From a virus, in IMG/VR virus record IMGVR_UViG_3300030329_005907, positions 1 to 36,472 of that record: a stretch of 36,472 nt of DNA. One strand, written 5' to 3'. A program made the position numbers and the translations under genes. Below the pieces are notes generated by a model. The model was not told where the DNA came from, ran no database searches, and was given only the letters and a program-made list of their open reading frames with translations. This document shows positions 16,495-23,430 of the stretch, piece by piece. Each line of letters starts with the position of its first letter. Position 1 is the stretch's first letter.

Positions 16495-17311
16495 CCTGCA
16501 TGCCGGCTGCCGGCTCGGCCTCTGTCCTTCCGGTGGGGTGGTGCTCGACGACGGGGGCATGTACCTCCCCAGTGACCTGCAGTTGAAGCTCTGGTCGATG
16601 TGGTCAGAGTTTTGGGAAGACTTCGTCCCAGAGGTGACCGAGGGGAAGTCGTGGAGCCTCGTGGTCAACGGTGATGCCGTTGATGGAGTTCATCACGGTA
16701 CCACGACGCAGGTGAGTCACAACACGCTCGATCAGGTCCGGGTCGCCAAGGACATTCTGGAACCGCTCGTCGCCAGGGCTGCCGGCTACTACCACGTCCG
16801 GGGGACAGAGGCTCATTCCGGCAAGAGCGGACACCTCGAGGAGCAGCTGGCCGAGAGCCTCGGTGCGATCCCAAGTCAGCAAGGCCAATACGCTCGGCAT
16901 GAACTCTGGAAAAAAGTCGGTGGCCACCTCGTGCACCTGGCGCATCACGTTGACGGTGGTGGTGGCTCCGAAGCAGCCGGACCTTACCGTGAACTGCAGG
17001 GGATCTTTGCCGAATCGGCACGCTGGGGCCGTCAGCCCCCCGACGTGATTGTTCGCAGCCACCGTCACCGGTTCATTGTCACCGAGATCCCGACGGGTCG
17101 CGTCGCGGGAGCGTCGCGGGGACGCAAGCCGTCCTCGACGGCAGCGTGCGTTGTGACTCCCGGGTGGCAGGGACGCACCCCCTTCGCCTACAGGTCGTCT
17201 TTGGGTCGCGTCTCGACTCCGCAATTCGGTGGAGTGGTCATCACGAGCGTGGGTGGCCAGGTCGTGATCCACCGTCGCGTTTGGACGGTTGATAGGAGCA
17301 GTGTCGAATGA
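16463..17311 (+). CDS. Calcineurin-like metallophosphoesterase
   Basis: About 282 residues. Metal-site motifs are in order: SDLHAG near residue 10, VNGDAVDG near 70, RGTEAH near 112 (a variant of GNHD/E), LAHHVDGG near 155 and RSHRHRF near 195. This is the two-metal phosphoesterase set. Substrate unknown: nucleic acid or phosphorylated glycan are both possible. It follows the glycosyltransferase-sulfotransferase and overlaps the next gene by four bases. The ATG at 16463 is preferred, with AAGGA eight bases upstream; the ATG at 16454 is also in frame. Confidence 0.85.
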   Translation: MSTKRLVVISDLHAGCRLGLCPSGGVVLDDGGMYLPSDLQLKLWSMWSEFWEDFVPEVTEGKSWSLVVNGDAVDGVHHGTTTQVSHNTLDQVRVAKDILEPLVARAAGYYHVRGTEAHSGKSGHLEEQLAESLGAIPSQQGQYARHELWKKVGGHLVHLAHHVDGGGGSEAAGPYRELQGIFAESARWGRQPPDVIVRSHRHRFIVTEIPTGRVAGASRGRKPSSTAACVVTPGWQGRTPFAYRSSLGRVSTPQFGGVVITSVGGQVVIHRRVWTVDRSSVE

Positions 17312-17559
17312 CCAACCAAGAGCCGATTCGCTTTGACGAGCTTCAGGCAGAACTCGACAACCTGGTCGCCGACGAAGACCACCCCGGGTGGTCGGCAAGA
17401 GAGCTTCAGGAGATCTGGAGCGTGCCGATGAATCGCGTCCATGCCATTCTTGGTGCAGCGAAAGCAGCAGGCCGGCTGGTCGTCGGCAAGAAACGTGTCG
17501 AGCGGATAGACGGTCGCTTTTCGTGGCGACCCTGCTACCAGATTCGCTCCGCAGAATGA
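17308..17559 (+). CDS. Small winged-helix-like protein
   Basis: 83 residues. The pattern WSARELQEIWSVPMNRVHAI followed by LGAAKAAGRLVVGKKRVERIDGR looks like a helix-turn-helix with a wing, so DNA binding is plausible. It overlaps the phosphoesterase by four bases and ends the long late operon, since an AT-rich promoter region follows. No family is named. Confidence 0.7.
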   Translation: MTNQEPIRFDELQAELDNLVADEDHPGWSARELQEIWSVPMNRVHAILGAAKAAGRLVVGKKRVERIDGRFSWRPCYQIRSAE

Positions 17560-17595
17560 CGGTTTGAGGCTCGCCTGCCTCCCGATCTATTCCGA

Positions 17596-17653
17596 AAATG
17601 TATATACAATTATGCCCGTTGGGCTACGCTATAAATGTATATACCTTTATAAT
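17596..17653 (+). promoter_or_regulatory. Promoter region with duplicated operator-like element
   Basis: A 12-bp direct repeat AAATGTATATAC occurs at 17596-17607 and 17633-17644, 37 bp apart. Each contains the palindrome GTATATAC. A TATAAT match at 17648-17653 lies just downstream, about 47 bases before the ATG at 17700. This AT-rich island in a GC-rich genome is the expected form of a regulated promoter for the accessory genes that follow. No convincing -35 box is seen, so an activator-dependent or unusual promoter is possible. Confidence 0.55.
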
Positions 17654-17699
17654 CGCTGACATGACAAACGCACACGGAACCCTAACGAAAGGCGAAACG

Positions 17700-18116
17700 A
17701 TGACCAGCATTCGACGCAAAGCACGATACACAGAATCACGACAAGACGACCTGCGGGGATACGGATGGGAAAAACGGGACGACGGAATGTGGCAGCACCC
17801 GGAGATGCCAGGGCTGCGGGATTTCGAGACTGCAGAGTTTGATCAGGAGCATTTGAACCGACTCAAGGGAGCCTGTTACCACGCAGCCTACGAGATCCAC
17901 TGCAAGGCAGAGGAAATCATGGTGGGCACGCACCCTGCCTCGGACAGCATGATGGCTGGCCACCAGATGAAGAGAGACGCAGAAGACGTCAGGGAGATCG
18001 GTCGCATGATCATGACCGGACGACTTAGCGACGCCCGGCTTCATGCAGAACTCTGTGACACCGAGGTGCGAGAGAGCCTGCCGTCATTTGTCTGGACCTA
18101 CATCAGGGACGAGTAG
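17700..18116 (+). CDS. Hypothetical accessory protein
   Basis: 138 residues, no family recognised. It starts with a basic segment (MTSIRRKARYTESR), has a Trp/Gly region (GYGWEKRDDGMWQHPEMPG) and then predicted helices through EHLNRLKGACYHAAYEIHCKA and beyond. The ATG at 17700 is chosen because GAAAGG lies upstream. An in-frame ATG at 17661 is too close to the TATAAT box. The leader before this ATG is nearly identical to that before the gene at 18166. Confidence 0.65.
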   Translation: MTSIRRKARYTESRQDDLRGYGWEKRDDGMWQHPEMPGLRDFETAEFDQEHLNRLKGACYHAAYEIHCKAEEIMVGTHPASDSMMAGHQMKRDAEDVREIGRMIMTGRLSDARLHAELCDTEVRESLPSFVWTYIRDE

Positions 18117-18119
18117 CCA

Positions 18120-18841
18120 CCGATGGCGAATGCTTGACCAACCACCAACCAGAAAGGACGAAACGATGACTGACGCACTCAAAGGCCTGACCGGCAACGA
18201 CCTGATGGAAAAGATCGAAGACGCACTCTTTCACTGGGGGGCCGAGACCTCCTTCGAGAATTCGGGGGGAGGCAATTATGTGATCGAGGTCAACTGCCCG
18301 GAGATTGCTGACTGCATTTGGATCAGCGGAGACGAAGGATCCTTCGGATGGGCCGAGAAGGACGGTGCGATGAGCATGCCGCTGATGTTTTGTGCATACG
18401 GGTCCGAAGTCGCCGGCGACCCGGAGGTCCACAACGGAGTCACTTGGGGGCATCGTGAAGAGTCGGTCAGGTATTTCGGGAACCCGCAAGACCTGATCGA
18501 TCACCTGCTGACTTGGGTGAAACTCGAAATGCAGAAGGCCGACGAACTGCTCGGACGCTGAACCTGGTTTTTTTGTGAGGAGAAGAACGATGGACGAAAT
18601 CACTCTGCGACAAAAGGTCACCGAGGGGAACTGGACCGCATTTGCACGAAGGCACTTGGTCGGCAAGACGGTGCGATCAGTCAGCTACGCCACCGAGGAG
18701 GAGACCGAGAGTCTCGGCTGGCACGCTCGCACCCTCGTCATCGAGTTCGACGACGGAACGTTGATCTTTCCGAGCCAAGACGACGAGGGGAACGGACCTG
18801 GCACCCTTTTCGGAAACGACCCCGATGGCGAATGCTTGACC
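18120..18841 (+). repeat. 20-bp perfect direct repeat, copies at both ends
   Basis: The copies are at 18120-18139 and 18822-18841 and begin CCGATGGCGAAT. The second copy encodes DGECLT near the C-terminus of the protein at 18590. The first lies in the short gap after the gene at 17700. This suggests a past duplication or recombination in which only a gene tail remains upstream. Confidence 0.7.
18166..18561 (+). CDS. Hypothetical accessory protein
   Basis: 131 residues, acidic, no family recognised. It begins MTDALKGLTGNDLMEKIEDA, has NYVIEVNCPEIADCIWISGD and later LIDHLLTWVKLEMQKADELL. A mixed alpha/beta fold is likely. The ATG at 18166 has AAAGGA upstream. Longer in-frame starts exist from 18043 but run through the previous gene. 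It is one of a run of small co-directional genes behind the promoter near 17648. Confidence 0.68.
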   Translation: MTDALKGLTGNDLMEKIEDALFHWGAETSFENSGGGNYVIEVNCPEIADCIWISGDEGSFGWAEKDGAMSMPLMFCAYGSEVAGDPEVHNGVTWGHREESVRYFGNPQDLIDHLLTWVKLEMQKADELLGR

Positions 18842-18856
18842 TTCCCTGTAATTTGA
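18590..18856 (+). CDS. Hypothetical accessory protein
   Basis: 88 residues, no family recognised. The beta-rich C-terminal half reads RTLVIEFDDGTLIFPSQDDE and ends with DGECLTFPVI. The N-terminal part is helical (LRQKVTEGNWTAFARRHLVG). The ATG at 18590 has GAGGAG eight bases upstream. A similar FDDG...DDEGN pattern occurs in small phage proteins that act as accessory regulators, but I assign no function. Confidence 0.65.
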   Translation: MDEITLRQKVTEGNWTAFARRHLVGKTVRSVSYATEEETESLGWHARTLVIEFDDGTLIFPSQDDEGNGPGTLFGNDPDGECLTFPVI

Positions 18857-18869
18857 ATGGGTGGAACCG

Positions 18870-19052
18870 ATGAAGAAAATACTGCTCCGAATTCCGGCGG
18901 ATTGGCTCGACAAAATCGACGAGCTTCGCGGGGACGTGAATCGCAACGAATTCTTGAGGGAGTGCGTGCGCGCCAGGCTTGGCAAGCGACGCTTCAAGCG
19001 AGCACCTGGACGTGGCAGACCACGAGTGGCTGATGAGGAGGATGGGGACTGA
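18870..19052 (+). CDS. Ribbon-helix-helix-type regulator candidate
   Basis: 60 residues. The pattern KKILLRIPADWLDKIDELRG followed by NRNEFLRECVRARL is a beta strand plus two helices, as in CopG/Arc-type ribbon-helix-helix DNA-binding proteins. A basic tail (GKRRFKRAPGRGRPR) follows. The ATG at 18870 is chosen; a GTG three codons earlier is possible. It overlaps the next small gene by one base. Likely a repressor or partner of one. Confidence 0.7.
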   Translation: MKKILLRIPADWLDKIDELRGDVNRNEFLRECVRARLGKRRFKRAPGRGRPRVADEEDGD

Positions 19053-19219
19053 TGAGTGGGAGCGAGCAAGCGTTGACTAGAGCACTTGTGAAGGCACTCA
19101 AGTTGCTCGATGCGGTCTACAATCGAACCGGTCACCCACCCCTCGATGAGCAGGAGACGTTTGTCGAGGTCACCGAGGTGTTGAAGGATCACTTGGAACA
19201 ACAACCACCCTCAACGTGA
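19052..19219 (+). CDS. Short helical protein
   Basis: 55 residues (starts MSGSEQALTRALVKALKLLD). It is mostly helical with a conserved-looking HPPLDEQETFVEVTEVL segment. The start overlaps the ribbon-helix-helix gene stop (TGATG), and the operon terminator follows 28 bases after its stop. Its last 50 bases overlap, tail to tail, the convergent minus-strand gene. No function is assigned. Confidence 0.6.
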   Translation: MSGSEQALTRALVKALKLLDAVYNRTGHPPLDEQETFVEVTEVLKDHLEQQPPST

Positions 19220-19574
19220 CCCCGTAGCGAGCACAGACCGACAAGGCCCGTAGGTAGTACCGTCTTTCTGCCTGCGGGTTTTTTTGTAGAAGGATCAGGC
19301 CCGGTTTGCGTCCCGTCGCCAGTCCGTAAAAGAGAGCCTGCCCGACCCCTTGCGACCACTTCGTGCACCAGTCGACCTCCCACGCGATTTCGTCGGTCAG
19401 GATGTCGACCCGGGAGCCGTCCGGGGTGCGGGCCTCGGCCTCTCCTCCAAGCTCATCGGCGAGGTGCTTTGACCACGCTGTCTCCCTCCAACTTGAGCGA
19501 TCCTCCGTCACCCTGGTCGGTGGGAGGAAGGCAAGCAGGAGTGCGGTTCCCAAGGCAACGGTTCGTCTCATCAT
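19170..19574 (-). CDS. Exported PD-(D/E)XK-nuclease-like protein
   Basis: 134 residues. A signal peptide is visible (MMRRTVALGTALLLAFLPP). The mature part contains GGEAEARTPDGSRVDILTDE, then AWEVDWCTKWSQGVGQALFY, and LILLQKN. This Glu...Asp...Glu-x-Asp pattern with a GQALFY helix resembles a family of small proteins with a restriction-endonuclease-like core that I know only as hypothetical. Nuclease activity outside the cytoplasm is inference. The ATG overlaps the XRE gene stop by four bases. The 3' end overlaps a plus-strand gene and carries that operon's terminator. Confidence 0.7.
   Translation of the reverse strand: MMRRTVALGTALLLAFLPPTRVTEDRSSWRETAWSKHLADELGGEAEARTPDGSRVDILTDEIAWEVDWCTKWSQGVGQALFYGLATGRKPGLILLQKNPQAERRYYLRALSVCARYGVTLRVVVVPSDPSTPR
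19247..19285 (+). terminator. Intrinsic terminator of the rightward accessory operon
   Basis: CCCGTAGGTAG (19247-19257) pairs with CTGCCTGCGGG (19268-19278) over 11 positions, two of them G-T wobbles, with a 10-base loop and seven Ts (19279-19285). It would stop plus-strand transcription shortly after 19219. It lies inside the coding region of the convergent minus-strand gene. Confidence 0.8.
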
Positions 19575-19825
19575 GCGTCTCCAAGCAGGTGGCCGGCTGT
19601 CACACCCAGCAGCATGGAGAGCGTCAGGATCTGTGCCGCATCGGGGGCTGACTCGCCGGCTTCCCATCGACGGATCGTCGAGGGAGAGACGCAGAGTTCA
19701 GTCGCCAGGCCGGAACGGGTGAGACCCTCCTCCTGCCTGTAGGTGGAGAGCCTCTGTCCGACTTCACGAAGGTGCCGGCGACGGTTCCGTTTGCGATTTG
19801 CATCCATGCTGCGCATGGAATGCAT
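19571..19825 (-). CDS. XRE-family helix-turn-helix regulator
   Basis: About 84 residues. The helix-turn-helix is clear: VGQRLSTYRQEEGLTRSGLA followed by TELCVSPSTIRRWEAGESAP. The rest is AAQILTLSMLLGVTAGHLLG, the usual end of a Cro/CI-type domain. Possible ATGs are at 19825, 19816 and 19807, none with a strong ribosome binding site, which suggests coupling to the FGE-like gene whose stop is two bases upstream. It may regulate its own three-gene operon or act as a prophage repressor. Confidence 0.85.
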   Translation of the reverse strand: MHSMRSMDANRKRNRRRHLREVGQRLSTYRQEEGLTRSGLATELCVSPSTIRRWEAGESAPDAAQILTLSMLLGVTAGHLLGDA

Positions 19826-19826
19826 T

Positions 19827-20999
19827 CTACCGCGAGAGGGGCATTTCCTTTCCGGTGATCTGCTTGACCAACCGAAATCCAACGGCAGCACCGAGGTGCT
19901 TTTCATGCACCGAGGACCGGGCTGCTGACCTCGCCATCCAGACACTCGTGCGGTAGCTTCCCCCACGCATCACCCGTTGAGGACGGCGGCTGTCCACGTG
20001 ATCGCTGCACCATTCCCAGACGTTCCCGTGCATGTCATGAAGTCCGTAGGTGCTGGCCGGTTTGAATCCAACCGGGTGCGGCTGCTTTCTTGAGTTTTCG
20101 GCGCACCAACCGACATCGAGAGCTCCCCGGTGCGAGTTGCCGGTCTGCCACCGGAAGCGGCTCCCTGACTGGGCAGCCCACTCCCACTCGGCTTCAGTCG
20201 GCAGCCTGTAGGTGGTCCGTTCTTTCTCGGACAGCCATTCGGCAAAAGCGACTGCGTCTCGCCAGGACACGTTTGTCACCGGATGGCGATCGTCCGAAGG
20301 GATGTCTCCGAGGTCTTGCCATGTGAAATGGTCACCCCTTTTGAAAATGCCGTCGCAGCGTCCGATCCCCGGACGTGTGTCGCTGGACAAGATGTGCGAG
20401 GTGGTTTCAGCAAATTCTCGAAACTGGCGAACCGTCACTTCGGTGGTGCACATGTAGAAACTGCTGACCGGAACAGTTTTCCTTAACTCGCCGGTCAGCC
20501 GGATCGAAGCGGTGTGATTGACGTGCCGGGCAATCAGAGCCTGCTCGTCGCTACTGCTCCCCATCGTGACCCTGCCGGAAGGGATCAATCGAAAGTCGGC
20601 ATTGAGCGTGCCGCAGTGAATGATTTCAGGTGGGCCGGTCTTCGGTGACGGGTCAGTGCCTCGTGACGAGGACAAGTAGGTCACGACAGACAGGACCACC
20701 ACGCATGAAACGGCAACGGGGAACCATCTGGACGGAAAGGTCTTCCGTTCTTGGGCAACGTAAAGCGGCACGTCCTGGTCGCCGAAGGGAATGGTTCCGA
20801 CCTTCTCGACGGCTTCGAGTTCGACCAATCGTTTCTCCACTGCCGACATCTTTTCGAGATCGGCCTCGGTTGGCTCCTCGCCTGGCGGGACGTCGGTGGC
20901 GAAGTCAGCCGTCGCCAGTCGCAGAGACGTGCACAGTTTTTTGATTCGAGTCTGCAGGTCGATGAACTCTCGCTGTCGGTCAGTCAGTTGGTCAGTCAT
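19827..20999 (-). CDS. Membrane-anchored FGE-fold (sulfatase-modifying-factor-like) protein
   Basis: 390 residues. The cytoplasmic N-terminal part (1 to about 95) has a coiled coil (LEKMSAVEKRLVELEAVEKV). One transmembrane segment follows (WFPVAVSCVVVLSVVTYL, about 97-114). The remainder is an extracytoplasmic FGE-sulfatase domain with SSFYMCTTEVTVRQFREF, HPVTNVSWRDAVAFAEWL, YRLPTEAEWEWAA, DMHGNVWEWCSD and RVMRGGSYRTSVWMARSAAR. The cysteine pair used by true formylglycine-generating enzymes in the GGS region is absent, so it is probably a binding or signalling domain rather than an active FGE. Such proteins are abundant in planctomycetes. First gene of a minus-strand operon. Confidence 0.87.
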   Translation of the reverse strand: MTDQLTDRQREFIDLQTRIKKLCTSLRLATADFATDVPPGEEPTEADLEKMSAVEKRLVELEAVEKVGTIPFGDQDVPLYVAQERKTFPSRWFPVAVSCVVVLSVVTYLSSSRGTDPSPKTGPPEIIHCGTLNADFRLIPSGRVTMGSSSDEQALIARHVNHTASIRLTGELRKTVPVSSFYMCTTEVTVRQFREFAETTSHILSSDTRPGIGRCDGIFKRGDHFTWQDLGDIPSDDRHPVTNVSWRDAVAFAEWLSEKERTTYRLPTEAEWEWAAQSGSRFRWQTGNSHRGALDVGWCAENSRKQPHPVGFKPASTYGLHDMHGNVWEWCSDHVDSRRPQRVMRGGSYRTSVWMARSAARSSVHEKHLGAAVGFRLVKQITGKEMPLSR

Positions 21000-21074
21000 G
21001 TTGTCATCCTTCTTTCTACCCCTTGATTAGAGTCTCGCAAACAAACTCGGCGAGTATTACAAGTGAATGCAACG

Positions 21075-21130
21075 CCCCCTGCAACCAAGAGCAAAGGTTT
21101 TGCAAACAATTGCTACTCGGCTGCAGGGGG
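21075..21130. repeat. Inverted repeat between FGE-like gene and integrase
   Basis: CCCCCTGCA (21075-21083) and TGCAGGGGG (21122-21130) form a 9-bp perfect stem. Inside, GAGCAA pairs with TTGCTaCTC with one bulge. There is no T-tract on either strand, so it is not a standard terminator. It lies in the 174-base gap between the integrase stop and the FGE-like start. Attachment-site arm, operator or RNA structure are all possible. Confidence 0.5.
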
Positions 21131-21173
21131 AAAAACATGGGAAATCAGTGCCTTTCTTTTCCCCTGCTTTTAT

Positions 21174-22556
21174 CTAGTCTTTCAGTCGCGTCACTTGGAT
21201 CCACTCGTCAGCGTGCCGCTGGACCATTTTCGCGACCTTGGCGAGTTCCACTTGGGTCCGGGCAGCGTAGAACTTCCGGGTGACCTCCGGCTCGGCATGC
21301 CCAAGGTATCGCTGGGCAGTCTCCAGTCCACCATGTTGGGCCAGGTGCGTCGCGATGCCGTGCCGCAGCTGGTTGGGTGACCAGATCTCCTCGAGCATTC
21401 CGGCCTTGATCGCTGCCTTGCAGGCTTCCCGGATCGCGGTGTTGTAGGAGTTCCGTTTGTAGAAGTCGTTCATCGGATCGAGTTTGGCGGCGGTCAGCCG
21501 TTTCTGTGCGGCACAGTACCGTTCCTCGGCTTTCGTCTTTTTGGTCTTTCTGGTGTGACGGGTCCAGAGGCCGGCTGCGATCCGCTCCTCCCGCGCCACC
21601 GAAGGTCGGAAAAGGTAGCCTTCCCCGTCGCTAACCTGGTTTTCTCTTTCGAGGTGTTTTTCGAGGATCTCCATCGCTGCCTTCGGGATGGCTTTCACGA
21701 GTGGCTCGTCCGTCTTCTTCATATTCTTGTGCTCAAAGAAGGTGTAGAAATGCGTGACCTCCCCCTCGGGGTCGGTGTAGGTGCTCCAGTTCTTTTCTCC
21801 GTGCCACTCGGGGTTCATCGAGCGTGCCGCGAAGCCTCGCAGTCGCCTGACTTCCCCGGGTCGCATGCCGCAGAGGAACTGGACCATCGCCATGTCCTTG
21901 ATGGTCCGCAGGAGGAAGGGAGTGATCGCGTCGAGTGATTCCAGTCCAACCGGTGCAGTCCGTTTCGGCTTCGCGAGGCCGAGTTCCCCTTTCTTGATCT
22001 TCTTCATTTGTGAGATCCTCCAGTGTGTCCTGGCATCGGCGAACTCCTCCTCGACGGCCCATGCGAGGAAGGCTCGGAGCTTGGTCTCGGCTGCCCAGAT
22101 CATCGAGTAACCCCATCCCTTGTAGGTGACAAGGTGCCGGCGGAAGGCCTTTACCTTTTTCGGCGAGAGGTAGTCGACGGGCTTGCGACCCCAGAGCCGG
22201 ATGATCTCAAAGAGCGATGCACTGTAGCGGTGTTTCTCTTCCCCGGAGATGTCTCGCATCTCGGTCTCTTCGAGAAACATCTCGATGGCCTCGGCGAGCG
22301 TCAATTTCGTCTCCCCCTGGTCGCCGGGGAAGTCCCATTCAGAGGGTGAGACAGAGTGCGGTTGGTCGTAGCGGCGCGGTCGCTGCCAATCAACGGTTCC
22401 GAGCTTGTAGTCTCTTTTGAACTCTTGGTAGGCCTGGCGGCAGGCCGGGGAGCCGGCATCTCCCATCGGGATCTTGTACCGTTCCCCGTCAATCATCTTC
22501 GAGACGAAGGCTCGTCCGTTCCGATCGATCTGCAGTGCGGGTGGTCGATAAGCCAT
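21174..22556 (-). CDS. int: Tyrosine recombinase (phage integrase)
   Basis: 460 residues. The catalytic set is visible: Arg in CGMRPGEVRRLRG (about residue 240), SPNQLRHGIATHLAQHGG with the second Arg (the first box position is Asn instead of the usual His), RYLGHAEPEVTRKFYAA with the trp/his position and nucleophilic Tyr. A SAM-like N-terminal domain (LTLAEAIEMFLEETEM, VKAFRRHLVTYKGWG) precedes it. The ATG at 22556 has a strong GGAGGA eight bases upstream; the frame extends to 22772 without support. Integrates or excises the phage, with the adjacent tRNA region as a candidate attachment site. Confidence 0.93.
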   Translation of the reverse strand: MAYRPPALQIDRNGRAFVSKMIDGERYKIPMGDAGSPACRQAYQEFKRDYKLGTVDWQRPRRYDQPHSVSPSEWDFPGDQGETKLTLAEAIEMFLEETEMRDISGEEKHRYSASLFEIIRLWGRKPVDYLSPKKVKAFRRHLVTYKGWGYSMIWAAETKLRAFLAWAVEEEFADARTHWRISQMKKIKKGELGLAKPKRTAPVGLESLDAITPFLLRTIKDMAMVQFLCGMRPGEVRRLRGFAARSMNPEWHGEKNWSTYTDPEGEVTHFYTFFEHKNMKKTDEPLVKAIPKAAMEILEKHLERENQVSDGEGYLFRPSVAREERIAAGLWTRHTRKTKKTKAEERYCAAQKRLTAAKLDPMNDFYKRNSYNTAIREACKAAIKAGMLEEIWSPNQLRHGIATHLAQHGGLETAQRYLGHAEPEVTRKFYAARTQVELAKVAKMVQRHADEWIQVTRLKD

Positions 22557-22641
22557 TGTCGCGTCCTCCATAAAAAGGAAAGTACGCGCGGGTCCGTTCC
22601 AGCGGTGTTGCCGGAAATGGCGGATCCACGTCTTGCAAAAG

Positions 22642-22663
22642 TTTGCGCGCAGGTTGCGCGCAA
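22642..22663. repeat. Tandem near-palindromes upstream of integrase
   Basis: TTTGCGCGCA (22642-22651) and TTGCGCGCAA (22654-22663), two almost identical palindromic units 12 bp apart, lie about 90 bases before the integrase start. The stretch 22557-22928 has no convincing gene. These could be regulator, excisionase or integrase arm-binding sites. Confidence 0.5.
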
Positions 22664-22763
22664 AATTCGTGCCACGAGGCTTGTCGCTCGCCTGACCGGT
22701 TGGCTCCCGGAGGCGGATCCGCTCGACAAAAACCGAAGAAAGTGTTCTCTGTTGGCTTTCCTG

Positions 22764-22792
22764 CCGGGCCACACTCTAACGGTGTGGTCCGG
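22764..22792. repeat. Hairpin between integrase and tRNA gene
   Basis: CCGGGCCACAC (22764-22774) pairs with GTGTGGTCCGG (22782-22792) over 11 positions with one G-T, around a seven-base loop. No T-tract follows on either strand. It may be part of the attachment region or a structured leader of the integrase transcript. Confidence 0.45.
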
Positions 22793-22928
22793 CCTTGGGA
22801 AAACCGACCAATGCGTTAGCAAAGGCAGCATCTTTCCTCGTGTTTTGCCGAGCGAAATCAAGAACAGGCCTCGTGAATCGTGTCGTCAAAGGGCGCGCAA
22901 AGCACATCAATTTTGCGCCACACAAAAG

Positions 22929-23000
<72 letters not shown>

Positions 23001-23012
23001 CAACCTGGTTTT

Positions 23013-23288
23013 TCATTCTGCAGCCACCCCGTCCAGTCGAGCCTTGTCGTGGTCTGCCTTGTGCTTGGCGATTCCCAATTGGAGGTTGCCAATAATGTTG
23101 TGCAGTGACTGGGCTGCCTTGCCGAAGGTCTGAACCCCGTCGATCAAGATCCCTTCGATCTCCTCGGCTTCCATCGACTGCTCGACCCGCTCGAAGTCAG
23201 CAACCACCTCGATCAGTATTTGCCGGAGCATCTTCACGTCCGCCAGGCTGACCGGGCCATATCGTTTCCGAGCCTTTTGCTTGGGCAT
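23013..23288 (-). CDS. Small helical protein
   Basis: 91 residues, predicted all-helical (VSLADVKMLRQILIEVVADF, VEQSMEAEEIEGILIDGVQT, FGKAAQSLHNIIGNLQLGI), with a basic start (MPKQKARKRYG). No family is recognised. The ATG at 23288 is better spaced from GAGG than the ATG at 23291. A 15-bp palindrome overlaps the region just upstream, so it is probably repressed or autoregulated. It is transcribed towards the tRNA and divergently from the DUF1580-type gene. Confidence 0.65.
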   Translation of the reverse strand: MPKQKARKRYGPVSLADVKMLRQILIEVVADFERVEQSMEAEEIEGILIDGVQTFGKAAQSLHNIIGNLQLGIAKHKADHDKARLDGVAAE

Positions 23289-23295
23289 CATGCCT

Positions 23296-23310
23296 CGATA
23301 TCTGATATCG
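23296..23310. promoter_or_regulatory. 15-bp palindrome before the minus-strand helical gene
   Basis: CGATATC-t-GATATCG is a perfect inverted repeat immediately upstream of the ribosome binding site of the minus-strand gene. An operator is the simplest reading. Confidence 0.55.
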
Positions 23311-23377
23311 GTTTTCGTTCCAAAGAGATTACAATAACGTGCAAAGCGTCTCCAGACAACAATGCAATAAATCTGCG

Positions 23378-23393
23378 TAGCTAACGTTAGCTA
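23378..23393. promoter_or_regulatory. 16-bp perfect palindrome in a divergent intergenic region
   Basis: TAGCTAACGTTAGCTA reads the same on both strands. It lies between the minus-strand helical gene and the plus-strand DUF1580-type gene, 38 bases before the latter's ATG. Its half TAGCTAAC also occurs at 5594. A dimeric regulator's operator is likely. Confidence 0.6.
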
Positions 23394-23430
23394 GTGGTTT
23401 GCAAACCTTTGTTTTGGTATTGTGCTCCCG

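Noticed and set aside
19827-20999. Diversity-generating retroelement target
   Set aside because: The FGE/C-lectin fold suggested it, but no reverse transcriptase, template repeat or variable repeat was seen.
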